DNA of 64,000 bases from Capsicum annuum. Its lineage: Eukaryota > Streptophyta > Magnoliopsida > Solanales > Solanaceae. The stretch covers positions 20,201,830 to 20,265,829 of the forward strand of contig NC_061119.1 of the NCBI RefSeq assembly GCF_002878395.1, given 5' to 3'. The position numbers and the translations under genes were made by a program. The notes under the pieces were generated by a model. The model was not told where the DNA came from, did not search any database, and saw only the letters and a program-made list of their open reading frames with translations. Positions 11,300-22,871 of this stretch are shown piece after piece. How positions within the stretch are numbered: position 1 is the stretch's first letter; each line of letters begins with the position of its first letter.

Positions 11300-12358
11300 T
11301 CTCTTAGAAAATGAGCCTCAAACATTTAAAGAAGAGATATCGTTGCCAGACTCATCTTTTTGGAAAGAAACATTCAATAGCGAGTTGATTAGATCTTAAG
11401 CAACCATATGTGGGATTTTGTGGTTATTCCTCTAGGAAACAAACCTTTAGGTTCTAAATGGATCTTCAAAAGCAAAATGAAAGTAGATGGTATTATTGAC
11501 AAATACAAAACAAGACTTGTAGTAAAAGCCTTCAAACAGAAAGATGGCCCTGATTACTTTGATACATACACACTAATAACAAGGATAAAATCAATTCAGA
11601 TGTTAATTACCTTAGCAGCGGTAGATGGTCTTGAAATCCATCAAATGGATGTAAAAACAATGTTCCTAAATAAAGAATAGGAGGAAGAAATTTACATTGA
11701 ACAACCCAAGGATTTTGTGGTTCCTGGTAAAGAAAAGAAGGTGTGCAAACTGGTTAAGTCACTTAATGGACTAAAATAACTACCTAAACAATGGCATATA
11801 AAGTTTGACCAAACTACGTGGGAAAACGGGTTCAAGATAAATGAATTTGTATACATTAAAGACACTCCAAATCACAAGGTGATTGTTTGTTTATATATGG
11901 ATGATATGTTAATCATCAGTAGAGACATTTCTGACATAAATGCTACAAAATGAATGCTTGAGAGAAAGTTTGATATGAAAGACCATAGTATTTCAAATGT
12001 GACTTAGGAATAAGAATCCGTAGAAATCCACAATGGGTGGCATTGTCACAATCTTATTACATCAAAAAGGTACTTGAAAATTTCAAGTATTTTGAATTTT
12101 GTATTACCAAGACTCCATTGGACGTGATCATTGCACTTTAAAAGAGATTAGGTGAAAGAGACTCACAATTGAAATACAGAAGAGTGTTGGGATGTTTAAT
12201 GTATATCATGAATTGTACACGGCCAGACATAGCATGTGCTATTAGTAAGTTGATTCGGTACTCGAGTAATCCCAATTAAACTTGTTGGATGGTAATGAAA
12301 AGAGTTTTGGGGTATCTTCAATACACTCAAGACTATGCTTGGCATTTTAGTAAATATA
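11300..12358 (+). pseudogene. Copia reverse transcriptase, 5' part before element B
   Basis: The RT domain opens at about 11330-11410 and is open at 11408-11680 (GNKPLGSKWIFKSKMK, HQMDVKTMFLNKE). It continues through stops to IEQPKDFVVPGKEKKVCKL, and the catalytic motif CLYMDDMLII at about 11888-11917 keeps both Asp residues. The fingers-to-RNase H linker (MYIMNCTRPDIACAISKL, then DYAWHFSKY) runs into the boundary of element B at 12359. The reading resumes at 21008. In-frame stops at 11678, 11777 and 11951 make it non-functional. Confidence 0.8.
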
Positions 12359-12718
12359 TGTAATACCCCGAAAAATCCTAACCAATATTAGAGCCATGTA
12401 CCAATATCATGAATAGCACATCATGGTTCTTTCATAGTTTTATGAGTATTTTAGATGTATATTATGGCTTCAAATAACTCTCAGCTATCAGACGAATCAA
12501 AACATTCCTTACCTATTGAGTTCTTGAGAAGGATATTGGTATAGTTAACTTCAAACAAGCATATATCCTTTTATACTTGGAATTTTCGATCTCATCACCT
12601 ATAAAAAGATAGATAATTCAATTATCTTTCCAATGATACAAATTTTGTCTAAATCCAATATCGGAGCAAATAGTTATTCCTATTTTACTCCAGTAAGTCA
12701 GGCTGGAAAAAGTGTTAC

Positions 12719-13105
12719 CACATTCGTGGTAGCTTACCACATTTGTGATGCCCTATCACGAAGGTCGTCAGCCTTAGGCAGAATATAGATCCTAAGTGAT
12801 GAAATTCATGGTATCTTACCATATTTTTGACACCATGTCACAAATGTTGTCAGCCTTAGGCAGTGTCCAGCTTCTATGTGATGACATTTTTTATGGCGTA
12901 CCACATTTTTGATGCTATGTCACAAATGTCGTCAGCCTTAGGCAATATCCAACTTCTCTGTGACGACATTTTTGATGGCTTACCAAATTTTTGATGCCAT
13001 GTCACAAATGTTGTTATCCTTAGGCAGAATCCATCTTCTGTGTGACGACATTTTTGACGGCTTACCATAATTTTGACGCCTTGTGACAAATGTCATCAGC
13101 TATTA
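12719..13105 (+). repeat. 82-bp tandem repeat, about five units, in 5' LTR of B
   Basis: Each unit carries a tttgatgccatgtcacaaatg-like core, then gtcgtcagccttaggcag and a tgtgacgac end. Four units keep the cttaggca word (near 12774, 12856, 12938, 13020) and a last partial one lacks it. The matching block in the 3' LTR (about 18025-18325) has one unit fewer. Confidence 0.8.
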
Positions 13106-14370
13106 TTTCAGCAACTGGGAGTTTATTTCATAAGGGCATTTTCATCTTTTCCCTTCACTTCCCATGAATTATAACCCTAAATAGGCATAATTTTTCCCAT
13201 TTTTCTTCAGTTAAGAATCTCAAAAACCCTCTCTTACACACTCAACCACAAGATTAGGGTTTCCATCAAACTCATCTCTCAAAAGAAAGATTCAAGCTTT
13301 TTTCCAAGATAATCAAGAATTAAGTTTCCCAATCCAAGAACTCTCCAGCAAATCATCAAGGTTTCCTTTCTAAGGTATGCTTAGTGTTCATGTATGGATC
13401 CAATCCGTTCATAGAGCTCGATAACCATGTTTTAAATATTATTTTGTAAACTTTTAATGGTGATATGAGTATGTACATGTTGAAGATTGTTTTTTAAGTT
13501 TCAAGATGATATCTAGCGATGTTTTCATGGAATATGCATGTTTGTTAGTTGAAAACTATGAACCTTAGATGGTGTAAAATGGTACAAGTTATGAAACCAC
13601 CTATGCCTTAATGATTTCATGCAAGGTGTTCGATAAAATGCTTAGGATGATAGAAATTCATGTTTTTATGGTTCCATGATGTCTAAAGGACAAGTCGATG
13701 TTAGCTATATACTTTAATATGAATTCGATGCCTTGCATGTGTTGCTATTGTTATGATATGAAGCATGTATGATAATGGAGATATATAATATGCACATGAA
13801 ATATAGCTATGCACTCCCTACTAGGCTTAATATGTTGAGGAACTACATGATGTATAATATCCTCTATTTATGATAATGTGAATTGTGGACTCCAATCTTA
13901 TGATCAAGTCAGTCAGGTTGTGTCATTTTTCTTCCATTGAGTCCTGGGGTATTCATACCCAAAAATATAGCTGTGTGCCTAGATCCATCTCATGCGATCA
14001 TGACACTCTCAGTTAAGCCATGATCTATAGAATTCAATCAGCCATATGTCTCAGGAAATATCTAGTAACCTCAGTAATCTCAGTAGTTCAGTAATCTCAG
14101 TGATCTCGTACTCCGTAATATCTGTAACAGCTATATTCAAAGTCAATCTCAGTAGCTTCAATACTCTTAATCAGTCCTCAAAACTCATTATATTCTGTCC
14201 GTCATCGAAATTCAGTAAACTCAGTTTTAGATCTACTAAATAATACAACTATTTTCAGTTTAGTTAATCAGTATTAGTTCAGCAAATTGGTACAATTAAG
14301 TTATTTAGTCTAGCCCTGTTATTCAGTTCAATATCTTTCAGATGTAAGTAGTATTCAGAACCGAGCAAGC

Positions 14371-14875
14371 CTAGGGATGGTAACTCACCCACTAGAATAG
14401 GATGGAGATCCCTAGAAGCAATCCCTAAGTTCCAGAACTACATTTCCAGCATAGTTAGGAGATGTCACCTATTAGATAGGACTGACATACTCAGGGGTCA
14501 CCCGTTAGCACATTTATATATATAGGATAGATCCCAAGAGTCACCCGCTAGATTAGGACTGACTCCACAACAAATATCTTTACTAGTGGCGCGGTACTGA
14601 CATCATTCCAGTCAGGGTAGAGATTGGACCCCAGTCAGCTTAGCTTGGGGCATGTCGGTTAGATGAATACATCCCATAATTTCAGTTATAGATTCTGGAT
14701 TGCAGATACAGTCAACTCAGCTTTGTAGTACAGATTCAGTACTGTTAGATACAGTCAATGCTTATCATTGTAAATAGACATCAAGATCACCCATTAGCTA
14801 GGACTGAGCTCAACTATGATTAATCAGTATCAAAATCATTAGATTTAAAGATCCCTCGCTGGATAGGACTGATCT
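14371..14875 (+). repeat. Stem-loop cluster with conserved core and changing stems
   Basis: A core like cacccgctagataggact recurs at least six times. It is flanked by words that pair with each other but differ between units: CTAGGGAT/ATCCCTAG (14371-14378 with 14408-14415), ATGTC/GACAT (14462-14466 with 14484-14488), GGGGTC/GATCCC with one G-T pair (14494-14499 with 14530-14535), GAGTC/GACTC (14538-14542 with 14561-14565) and AGATC/GATCT (14849-14853 with 14871-14875). A related cluster is present in the 3' LTR from 19588. A structured RNA role is inference. Confidence 0.6.
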
Positions 14876-15808
14876 GAAATTTAGTTACTCCAAGTATAAT
14901 GGCACTCAAATATTTCCATCAGACTTAGACTGTCAGATACAGTCACTCAATATTATTTACATCGGTTAGGCCAATCATCACAATTATATTGGTTATATTA
15001 GTTTTCTAAACTCGTGTATCAGTCATATCAGTTATCAGAATTCATGATATCAGTATTAAGCTTCAGGACTATCAGACACAGTCAACCAAACTAGTTCTTC
15101 ATAATTTGAACTGTTAGAAATAGTCGTTTATCTATTCAGTATCTTAGTATCAGTACACACATATTATCAGTATTCATACTCAGTAGTAAATATCTCTACG
15201 AGTTCAATTACAGTTATGTATGCATGTATGTATTTTCACGTTTATATTAGTCAGCATTGCTCATATATATAACCCTTCGCATTTAGCCTACCTCACTTGT
15301 ATAATCAGTACATTCAGCTGTACTGACGCGTTTACGCTATGGTGCTTTCTTTTATGTTACACCATAGGTTATGAGGCACGAGCTCCAGATTAACAATAGC
15401 ATTCCAGTGTTCAGAGTTTGCAGTGAGTCTTTCTCATTCAAGGATGATATAATTATTTCTATATTTACTATTCAGTTCCTAGATGGAGTTAGTTAGAGAC
15501 AAGTTCCTTCAAATCCTTATTCAGTTCAGTTAGAGGCTTTCATACTAGATGTCAGATTAGATAGTTAGATGTTATTATTTTTCAGTATTTATGACTTATT
15601 TTGTATTGTTATACCTTTTTAAAATATTTTGTTATCAGACGTTTGTTCAGTTCAAACCTTATGGAGTTTTATGTTTATGTTTCTGTATTTGATGATATAT
15701 TATGCAGTATACAGGCATATATATCAGTCATGGGTTAGCTTGTGGTCCTTCTGGTTTATGAGCACCGTGTAGCATTCTTGTTCAAAAAATCATCAGGGTG
15801 TTACAAAC

Positions 15809-15821
15809 TTGGTATCAGAAC
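15809..15821 (+). other. Primer-binding site of element B
   Basis: TTGGTATCAGAAC follows the LTR end after an AAC spacer. It differs by one base from the initiator tRNA-Met type TGGTATCAGAGC common in plant gypsy elements. Confidence 0.85.
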
Positions 15822-17688
15822 CTAAGGTTCAATAGAGTCCTAGGAAGTTTAAAAGCCACATCTAGCAGAGTATTGAACATACGTGTGTTGTGCACCATAC
15901 TTATGTGAAGGCGGGTATGAGATGTTTTGGGAACAGTTTCCGTTCTTTCATGTCTCAGATCGTGCTATAGAAAGGTTCTCTAAGAAAACTGATGTAGATT
16001 CTCATCATGCTTTATTCAGGTGAACTTTAACTTACTTTCAAGGTAACATAATTAGTGAAGATCAAGTCCTACAGATAGGGCTTTCTCAAATATTTTCTAC
16101 AGATAGCTATGGGATTTTCCTCATGCTCAACAATATCCCATCAGTTCAGTTATGTCCCAAAGTTGTACGGATCTCATTCATGATCATGAGAACTCGTTCT
16201 CGAACCCAGATTTAGATATTCTAGGAGATCACTTCTCAAAATCCTATGATAGCATAAGACTAGAGTTAGAGGCATGAACCCAGGAGTTTAGCAGTAGTAG
16301 AGTTGGGATAATGATATCCATGTTGAATAGACTATGTATTCATAGGGATAGTTGTGCCAGAATGAATTAGTAGGCTTGAACAGTATAAGTTATAAATTTA
16401 AGTTTATTGACTCGAAATTAAGCTTGAAGGTGAAAATGTGATACTAGTAGTATATGAGGGAAACAGGGGTAGATGATGTGTTTAGTAAGTATGTGATGAT
16501 GATTGCAGTTCAGCTCTGAGATTAGTTTAGTGTTCATTCACGTATGATGATGGCTTAAATCTAGGGGAGAGGTAATAGATCAAGTAACCAAGTCAGGCTC
16601 TCAGATTCTAGTAGTAGTACCGGTATGTTCAGAAAAGCAGTTATGGAAGGCGATTCCCAATCCATCCTTATCTCAGTGTAAAGCTTCATACTTTAGTTAG
16701 CATAGTGCATATGTATGCTTCATGTCTCTGATTCCATGAATACAACTTCTGTTCATACACATTCCATAGAATCCTGTGCACTTTCAGTTCCCAGTATAGG
16801 GAGTTCAATTCTAGATCACTAGTGTTACAAATCATGTTCCATGAACTCAGAAATTCCAGACTCAAGTCATACATCTCATGACTCATGTACACGAATTATG
16901 CTCCCCAGTATACTTAGTTTCCATGACTCATGCTACGCCTCCACTAATCAGATAAATCAAGACTATGTCATATATATCCTCAGTTCATGTCATGCATCAT
17001 GAATTAGTTTCAGACTCCCAAATTTTATCTACAATCTACTTCATAGATGTCCTTGGATCACCAAGTACCTTCTTAGAGGGACATAGCACCCCAAGAGGGT
17101 GATACCCCACCTTCTCTTAACTCTCTTATGTCTTAGATCTTTTAGTTTCTCCCTGTATAACTAATTTAGTCTAGAATAGAGGGTACTCATAAGTTGACCC
17201 TCAAGTTAGAACTTAGCTGTAAGTCAAGTATTCAGAGGTTCAGTCCATATCTCACATAGCAGACTCAACCATTTTCTCATGTTTCAGTTCAATCTTAGTG
17301 CCTTTATTATTGCATGTTCAGTCGCATGTTCGTGAGTCAGTTTAGCCATGTATTCACGCATTAGATATGTGTGGTCAGTTTATCAGTACTTTAATTCATG
17401 CAATCACATATCCTGTCAGTCATATAATAATGCATCAGATATGAATGGATTCAACTTATCAGTTAAGCATCAGATATGCATTCTCAGTTTGAGAAACTCA
17501 GTTTATAGGAACACTCAGTCCTACATTCGTAAATCAGCTACCCATGCATTAGCTATGAATGTACAGTATGATATGCTCAGTTTTTAGTCATGTCAGCCAT
17601 GAAATCATGATCATTCATTGATGCTATATATACGTCATTTTATCTTTTCTCCCCTCTCAAGCAATAATGATTCAAGGACGAATGTTTC

Positions 17689-17702
17689 CAAGGGGGAGAT
17701 AT
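17689..17702 (+). other. Polypurine tract of element B
   Basis: aagggggagatat lies directly before the 3' LTR and follows the phrase ttcaaggacgaatgtttcc, a pre-PPT context common in plant gypsy elements. It would prime plus-strand DNA synthesis. Confidence 0.8.
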
Positions 17703-20700
17703 TGTAATACCCTAAAAAATCCAATGCATCATGGTTTTTTTTTATAGTTTTATGATTAGGTTAGATTTATATTAAGGCTTCAAATAACTTCCAACTATCA
17801 CACGAATCAAAACATTCCTTACCGATTGAATTCTTGAGAAGAATACTGGTATAGTCAACTTCAAATGATCATATCTCTCATTATACTTGGAATTTTTGAG
17901 GTCATGACCTATCAATGGATAGATAATTGAATTAGATTTCTGATAATACCAATTTCACCTAAATCCAATATCAGAGGAAAAAGTTATTCCTATTTCACTC
18001 CAGCATGTCAGGCTAGAAACAGTGTGATGACATTCATGGTAGCTTACCACATTTGTGACGCCCTATCATGAAGGTCGTCAACCTTAGGCAGAATCCAGCT
18101 CCTAAGTGACTACATTCGTGTTAGCTTACCACATTTTTGATGCCATGTCACAAATGTTGTCAGCCTTAGGCAGTATCCAGCTTCTGTGTGACGATATTTT
18201 TGATGGCTTACCATATTTTTGAAGCCATGTCACAAATGTCATCAGCCTTAGGCTAAATCTAGCATTTGTGTGACGACATTTTTTACGGCTTACTACACTT
18301 TTGATGCCTTGTCACAAATGTCGTCAGCTATTATTTTCAGCATCTGGGAATTTATTTCATAAGGGAATTTTAGTTTTTTCCCTCCACTTCCCATGACTTA
18401 TAACCCTAAAGAGGCATAATTTTTCCTATTTTTCTTCAGTTAAGCATCTCAAAAACCCTCTCATACGCTCTCAACCACAAGATTAGGGTTTCCATCAAAC
18501 TCATCTCTCAAAAGCAAGATTCAAGCCTTTTTCTAAGATAATCAAGAATGAAGTTTCTCATCCAAGAACTCTCCATCAAATCATCAAGGTTTCCTTTCTA
18601 AGGTATGCATAGTGTTCATCTATGGATCCAATCCGCTCATAGAGCTCAAGAACCATGTTTTAAATATTATTTTGTAAACTTTTTGTGGTGATATTAGTAT
18701 GTACATGTTGATGATTGTTGTTTAAGTTTCAAGATGATATCTAGCGGTGTTTTAATGGAATGTATATGCTTGTTAGTTGAAAACATTGAACCTAAGATGG
18801 TGTAAAATGGTACAAGGTAAAAAACATACCTATGCCTTAATGATTTCATGCAAGGTGTTCGATAAAATTCTTAGGATGCTAGAAATTCATGTTTATATGG
18901 TTCCATGATGTCTAAATGACAAGTTCATGTTATCTATTAACTTTAATATGAACTCCATGCTTTTTATGTGTTGCTATTGTTGTGGTATGATGCATGTATG
19001 ATAATGGAGATATACAAAATGCGCATGAAATATAGCTATGCACTCCCTACCATGCTTAATATGTTGAAGAACTACATGATGTATAATATCCTCTATTTAT
19101 GATAATGTGAATTGTGGACTCCAATCTTATGATCAAGTCAGTCAGGTTGTGTCAGTTTCCTTCCATTGAGTCCTAGGGATATTCGTACCCAAAAATATAG
19201 CTGTGTTCCTAGAGTCATGTCATGCTATCATGACACGCTCAGTCAATCCATGATCTATAGAATTCAGTTAGTCATATGACTTAGAAAAAATCTAGTAACC
19301 TTAGTAATCTCAGTAGTTCAGTAATCTCTGTGATCTCGTACACAGTAATATTTGTAACCACAGTATTTAAAGTCAATCTCAGTAACTTCAATACTCTTAA
19401 TCAGTCCTCAAAACTCATTATATTTCGTCCGTCATTGGAATCCAGTAAAATCAGTTTTAGCTCCGCTAAACAAGACCACTATTTTCAGTTCAGTTAATCA
19501 ATATTAGTTCAGTTAAGTTATTTAGTTGAGCCTAGTTATTCAGCTCAGTGTCTTTCAGATGGGAGTAGGATTCAACACCGAGCGAGCCTAGGGATAGGGA
19601 CTCACCTGCTAAATAAGACTGAGATCCCTAGAAGCAATTCCTAAGTTCCAGAACTACATTGCCAGAGTTGGTACGAGATGTCACCCATTAGATAGGACTG
19701 ACACCCGTTAATGCATTTATATATATAGGACTAATACCAGAAGTCATCCACTAGATTAGGACTAACTCTACAGCAAATGTCCTTACTGGTGGCGCGGTAC
19801 CAAAACCCTTCCAGTTGGGGCAGAGATGGGACCTCAGTCAGCTTAGCTTGGGGTATGTCAATTAGATGAATACATCCTATAGCTTCAGTTACAGATTTAG
19901 GACTTTCAGATACGGTCTACTCAGCTTAGTAGTACAGATTTAGTACTGTTAGATACTGTAAATGCTTATCATTGTAAATAGACTTCAAGATCACCCATTA
20001 GCTATGATTGATCTCAACCATGAATAATCAGTATCAGTATTATTAGATTTAAAGATCACTCGCTAAATAGGACTGATCTCAGATTTAGTTACTCCAAGTA
20101 GTATGGAACTCACATAGTTCCATCAGACATAGACTGTCAAATATAGTCGCTCAGTATCAGGTAAATCAGTTAGGCCAATCATCATAGTTATATCAGTTAT
20201 ATTAGTTTTTTGAACTCATGTATCAGTCATATCAATTATCAGAATTTATGATATCAATATTAAGCTTCAAGACTGCCAGACACAGTCAACCTAACCAATT
20301 CTTCATAATTTGAATTGTTAGAAATAGTCATTCATCTATTCAGTATCTCAATATCAGTACACTTATGTTGTCAATATTTAGACTCAGTAGTCAATATCTC
20401 CACGAGTTTAGTTACAGTAATGTGTGCATGTATGTATTCTCACATTTATATTAGTTAGCATTGTTCATGTATATAACCCTTCGCATCTAGCCTACATCAC
20501 TTGTATACTCAGTACATTCAGACGTGCTGAAGGATTTGTGCTATTGTGCTTTCTCTTATGTTACATCATAGTTTCAGAGGCACGATCTCCAGATCAGCAG
20601 TAGCATTATAGTGTTCAGAGTTTGTAGTGAGTCTTTCTCATTCGAGGACGATATAATTATTGCTACATTTACTATTCAGTTGCTAGGTGAAGTTAGTTGG

Positions 20701-21007
20701 AGACATGTTCCTTCAACTTCTTATTCAATTTAGTTAGAGGCTTTCAGACTAGATGTCAGATTAGATATTTAGATCTCATTATTTTTAATATTTATGACTT
20801 ATTTTGGTATTGTTATACCTTTTTTCAAATATTTTGTTATCAGACGTTTGTTCAGTTCAAACCTTATGGCCTTTCATGTTCTTCTTTCCTCATTTTATGA
20901 TATATTTTGTAGTATACAGGTACAGATGTCAGTCATGGGTTATCTTGTGGTCCTTCATGTTCATGAGTACCGTGTAGCATTCCAGTTCAGAAAATTAGGG
21001 TGTTACA
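17703..21007 (+). repeat. 3' LTR of element B (3.3 kb)
   Basis: It starts TGTAATACCC and ends GGTGTTACA and aligns with 12359-15805 throughout. The 82-bp block (18025-18325) has about four units against five. The stem-loop cluster starts with CTAGGGAT/ATCCCTAG at 19588-19595 and 19624-19631. One stem that is broken in the 5' LTR (14785) is intact here as AGATC/GATCT. The overlapping frames at 20697-21015 are LTR sequence only. Confidence 0.87.
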
Positions 21008-21520
21008 GTATCTAGCGGTACTTAAACGATATAGTAATGCAAATTGGATCGAATGAAGTAAAATACATGAGTGGATACATATTTAATATAGGTTTTGGAG
21101 AACTCTCTTGGAAATTTTCCAAATAGACATGTATTGCTCGCTCTACAATGGAATAAGAATTTTTCTCATTAGATAAAGCTGATGAAAAAGCAAAATGGCT
21201 TTGGAATTTCTTAAAAGATATTCCTCATTAGTTCAAACCATCGGAACTAGTATGTATACATTGTGATTGTCAAGCGTTAATAGGCAGGGCGGGGAGCATG
21301 ATGAACAGTGATAAATCTCATCACATAAGACGAAGACATAATACCATTAGAGAACTTCTCGCTAGTGGAATTATCAATGTTTACTATATGAAATCAAAAG
21401 ATAATGTGTCAGATCTACTTTCAAAGGCCTATCTAGAGTGGGAGTTGAAAGAATATCAAAGGGAATGGGTTTACGGCTTAGGAAAACTGAGCATGGCGGT
21501 ACTCTACCTAGCAAACTAGA
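21008..21520 (+). pseudogene. Copia RNase H, 3' part after element B
   Basis: The reading resumes with LAVLKRYSNANWI and continues as GYIFNIGFGELSW, TCIARSTME, CIHCDCQALIGRAG and KSHHIRRRHNTIRELLASG to KDNVSDLLSKA. These are the copia RNase H landmarks. The expected D-A-D-W at the start reads N-A-N-W, so the first catalytic Asp is lost. Stops interrupt at about 21127 and 21150. The open stretch 21298-21519 is the C-terminus plus a short tail. Confidence 0.8.
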
Positions 21521-22066
21521 GATTGCAAGAGCTAGGTTCAAAGAGATAAAAAAAAGTTGTCTGATAGGTTCAACATTGTCAATATACCTAACCAATTTTC
21601 ATGATATAGATAATATTTAGTATTCAAGGATAAGACTTACAGTGTAAAGTCTTTTAATGATTATCTAAATTTTCTTGATTTGACCATATGGTTTAATCTA
21701 TAGGATTGAATGGAAATCACCTATGTGAGGGCTAAGTGGAAGCTGCGTCAAGAAGAATGTTAGTAAAAGACTATTCTCCAAGATCTCATGAAACTGGGAT
21801 GTGTTCCTGGCTTAAATGAAAAAACCTGTGAGAACTATAAATGGTAAAAGGCTGGTCGTGTGACATGTATTATCTAGGTGTACATTAAAGTTCGACGGTT
21901 CTAAGATATCAAATCTAACGATTGACTGAGATCGTTCGATGCATATTCACTATAGAAAGTTCAAAGGGAAACCCACTTATCCAGATGCAATTATTCTTTG
22001 CTTGATGATCACATACATATCCATAATTTTTTAAAAAGAATAGTTATTCCCCATTCATGTGCGAAT
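21521..22066 (+). other. Post-pol non-coding tract of copia element
   Basis: It matches 5870-6425 of the first copia element, including the words tcatgatatagataat, taggattgaa and cacttatccagatgcaat. No reading frame of note was seen. It ends just before the 3' LTR with a poorly preserved purine tract. Confidence 0.65.
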
Positions 22067-22664
22067 TGTTGGGTTTAATGGCTGTGAATGAAAATGGAAG
22101 GACAACCCTTTGAGGAAAAGACACACTATTTTGGAAAAGGGGTGATTGTTTAGATAGTTTTGACTGTTCTGAAAAGGAATCTTTTGGAATGGACAAACAT
22201 GACTATTCCGAATTGATACACCTTTATGATGAACCATTGCTTCCTTTTGGAAGAGGCACTTCATCGCTATATAAACCTTGATTTTTTCCACAGGTTTAGT
22301 GTGAAAAATATCAGCATTGATAATTACTTTTCTACTTCTAAAAACTCTTTATGATCACCTCCCGTTAAATGAGTTCCAAAAAAATAAGAAGGTTTGAGGT
22401 ACCACTACATTTTGATTTTGAAGCAGTTTTATCTTAGGAGGAAAATTTTGCAACCTCGGGCACTTGAGGGGGATTATTTCTTTAAGGACATTCTATGAAT
22501 TTGGAGGACTTGGCTTATTCTTCTTTATCTTTCTTGTTTAAAATAAAATAACATACTTTTTTGAAAGTTCATTTGAACTTATGTTGAAGGTGTTGGTCAT
22601 AAGTGTTCTTGATTTAATGTTGAACTTGTTTTGACATGATACAAATTGTGTACCCAGTACAATA
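22067..22664 (+). repeat. 3' LTR of copia element (598 bp)
   Basis: It starts TGTTGGGTTT, has a TATA box at 22267-22276, and ends acaata next to the duplication ggaca. It aligns with 8133-8741. The minus-strand frame 22055-22291 lies in this LTR and is not a gene. Confidence 0.85.
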
Positions 22665-22684
22665 GGACATAACAACTCCATCAC
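22665..22684 (-). pseudogene. Possible host exon, 5' half, split by copia insertion
   Basis: Minus-strand partner of 8092-8132. On the minus strand the acceptor-like GTGCTCAG ends at 22685 and the exon would begin GTGATGGAG. The last five bases (22665-22669) are the duplicated ggaca. See 8092-8132 for the joined reading and its doubts. Confidence 0.28.
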
Positions 22685-22871
22685 CTGAGCACATTTAAAC
22701 CAATATATCCTTATCAGCAACAAAACCTTAAGCTCCAAACAGAATGATATAATAGGAATCTCTGCACCAATATATGGAAGTATCACCTAAATTTATTAGA
22801 CAGATGAACCCTGCTGTATAAAAGAAACAGTTTCTGATATATAAGGTTTGATTTACTACTTGGTGTTCTTT
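22670..22871. other. Low-copy spacer between two retrotransposon insertions
   Basis: This is host sequence that lies between the copia duplication and the family A duplication. Apart from the possible exon half at its left edge, nothing was recognised. It probably represents intron if the proposed host gene is real. Confidence 0.4.

Larger units (their letters stand above)
12359..15805 (+). repeat. 5' LTR of element B (3.4 kb)
   Basis: It starts TGTAATACCCCG and ends GGTGTTACA. It holds an 82-bp tandem repeat block (12719-13105), a stem-loop cluster (14371-14875) and many cagt-rich words. It is about 140 bp longer than the 3' LTR, largely through one extra 82-bp unit and a small indel in the stem-loop cluster. 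The frames at 12874-13089 and 14046-14243 are produced by these repeats and are not genes. Confidence 0.87.
15806..17702 (+). other. Internal region of element B, non-coding
   Basis: No gag or pol domain is readable in any frame. The stretch 16540-17160 resembles 26940-27500 inside the family A element at 22872-32604, sharing phrases such as gatgatggcttaaa, ctctcagattctagta and atgactcatgtac in the same order. The short frames at 16686-16892 (minus) and 17348-17587 (plus) have no recognisable domain. The region ends in a polypurine tract. Confidence 0.7.
12359..21007 (+). mobile_element. Non-autonomous LTR retrotransposon, family B (coding-free)
   Basis: 5' LTR 12359-15805 and 3' LTR 17703-21007, with a PBS directly inside the 5' LTR and a polypurine tract before the 3' LTR. 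The 1.9-kb internal part has no gag or pol reading, as in large retrotransposon derivatives (LARDs). It sits in the copia RNase H region. Its flanks atata (12354-12358) and gtatc (21008-21012) are each one change from atatc, which also joins the copia frame (SKY-LAVL), so they are probably the decayed duplication. The element depends on foreign enzymes; its gypsy affinity is inferred from the PBS and LTR style. Confidence 0.85.
8133..22664 (+). mobile_element. Ty1/copia retrotransposon, full length but interrupted by element B
   Basis: 5' LTR 8133 to about 8741 and 3' LTR 22067-22664, flanked by the 5-base duplication ggaca (8128-8132 and 22665-22669). Between them are gag, protease, integrase, RT and RNase H in the copia order (integrase before RT). 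The RT/RNase H region is split by element B at 12359-21007. Without that insertion the element would be about 5.9 kb. All domains carry stops. The 3' LTR ends in acaata rather than the expected acaaca. Confidence 0.88.

Noticed and set aside
12874..13089. Minus-strand 71-residue reading frame
   Set aside because: It lies in the 82-bp tandem repeat of an LTR, and its repeated phrases (ITTFVTWHQK, DDICDIASK) mirror the repeat units. There is no independent sign of coding.
22538..22786. Minus-strand 82-residue reading frame
   Set aside because: It runs across the end of the copia LTR and its duplication, so it postdates the insertion.
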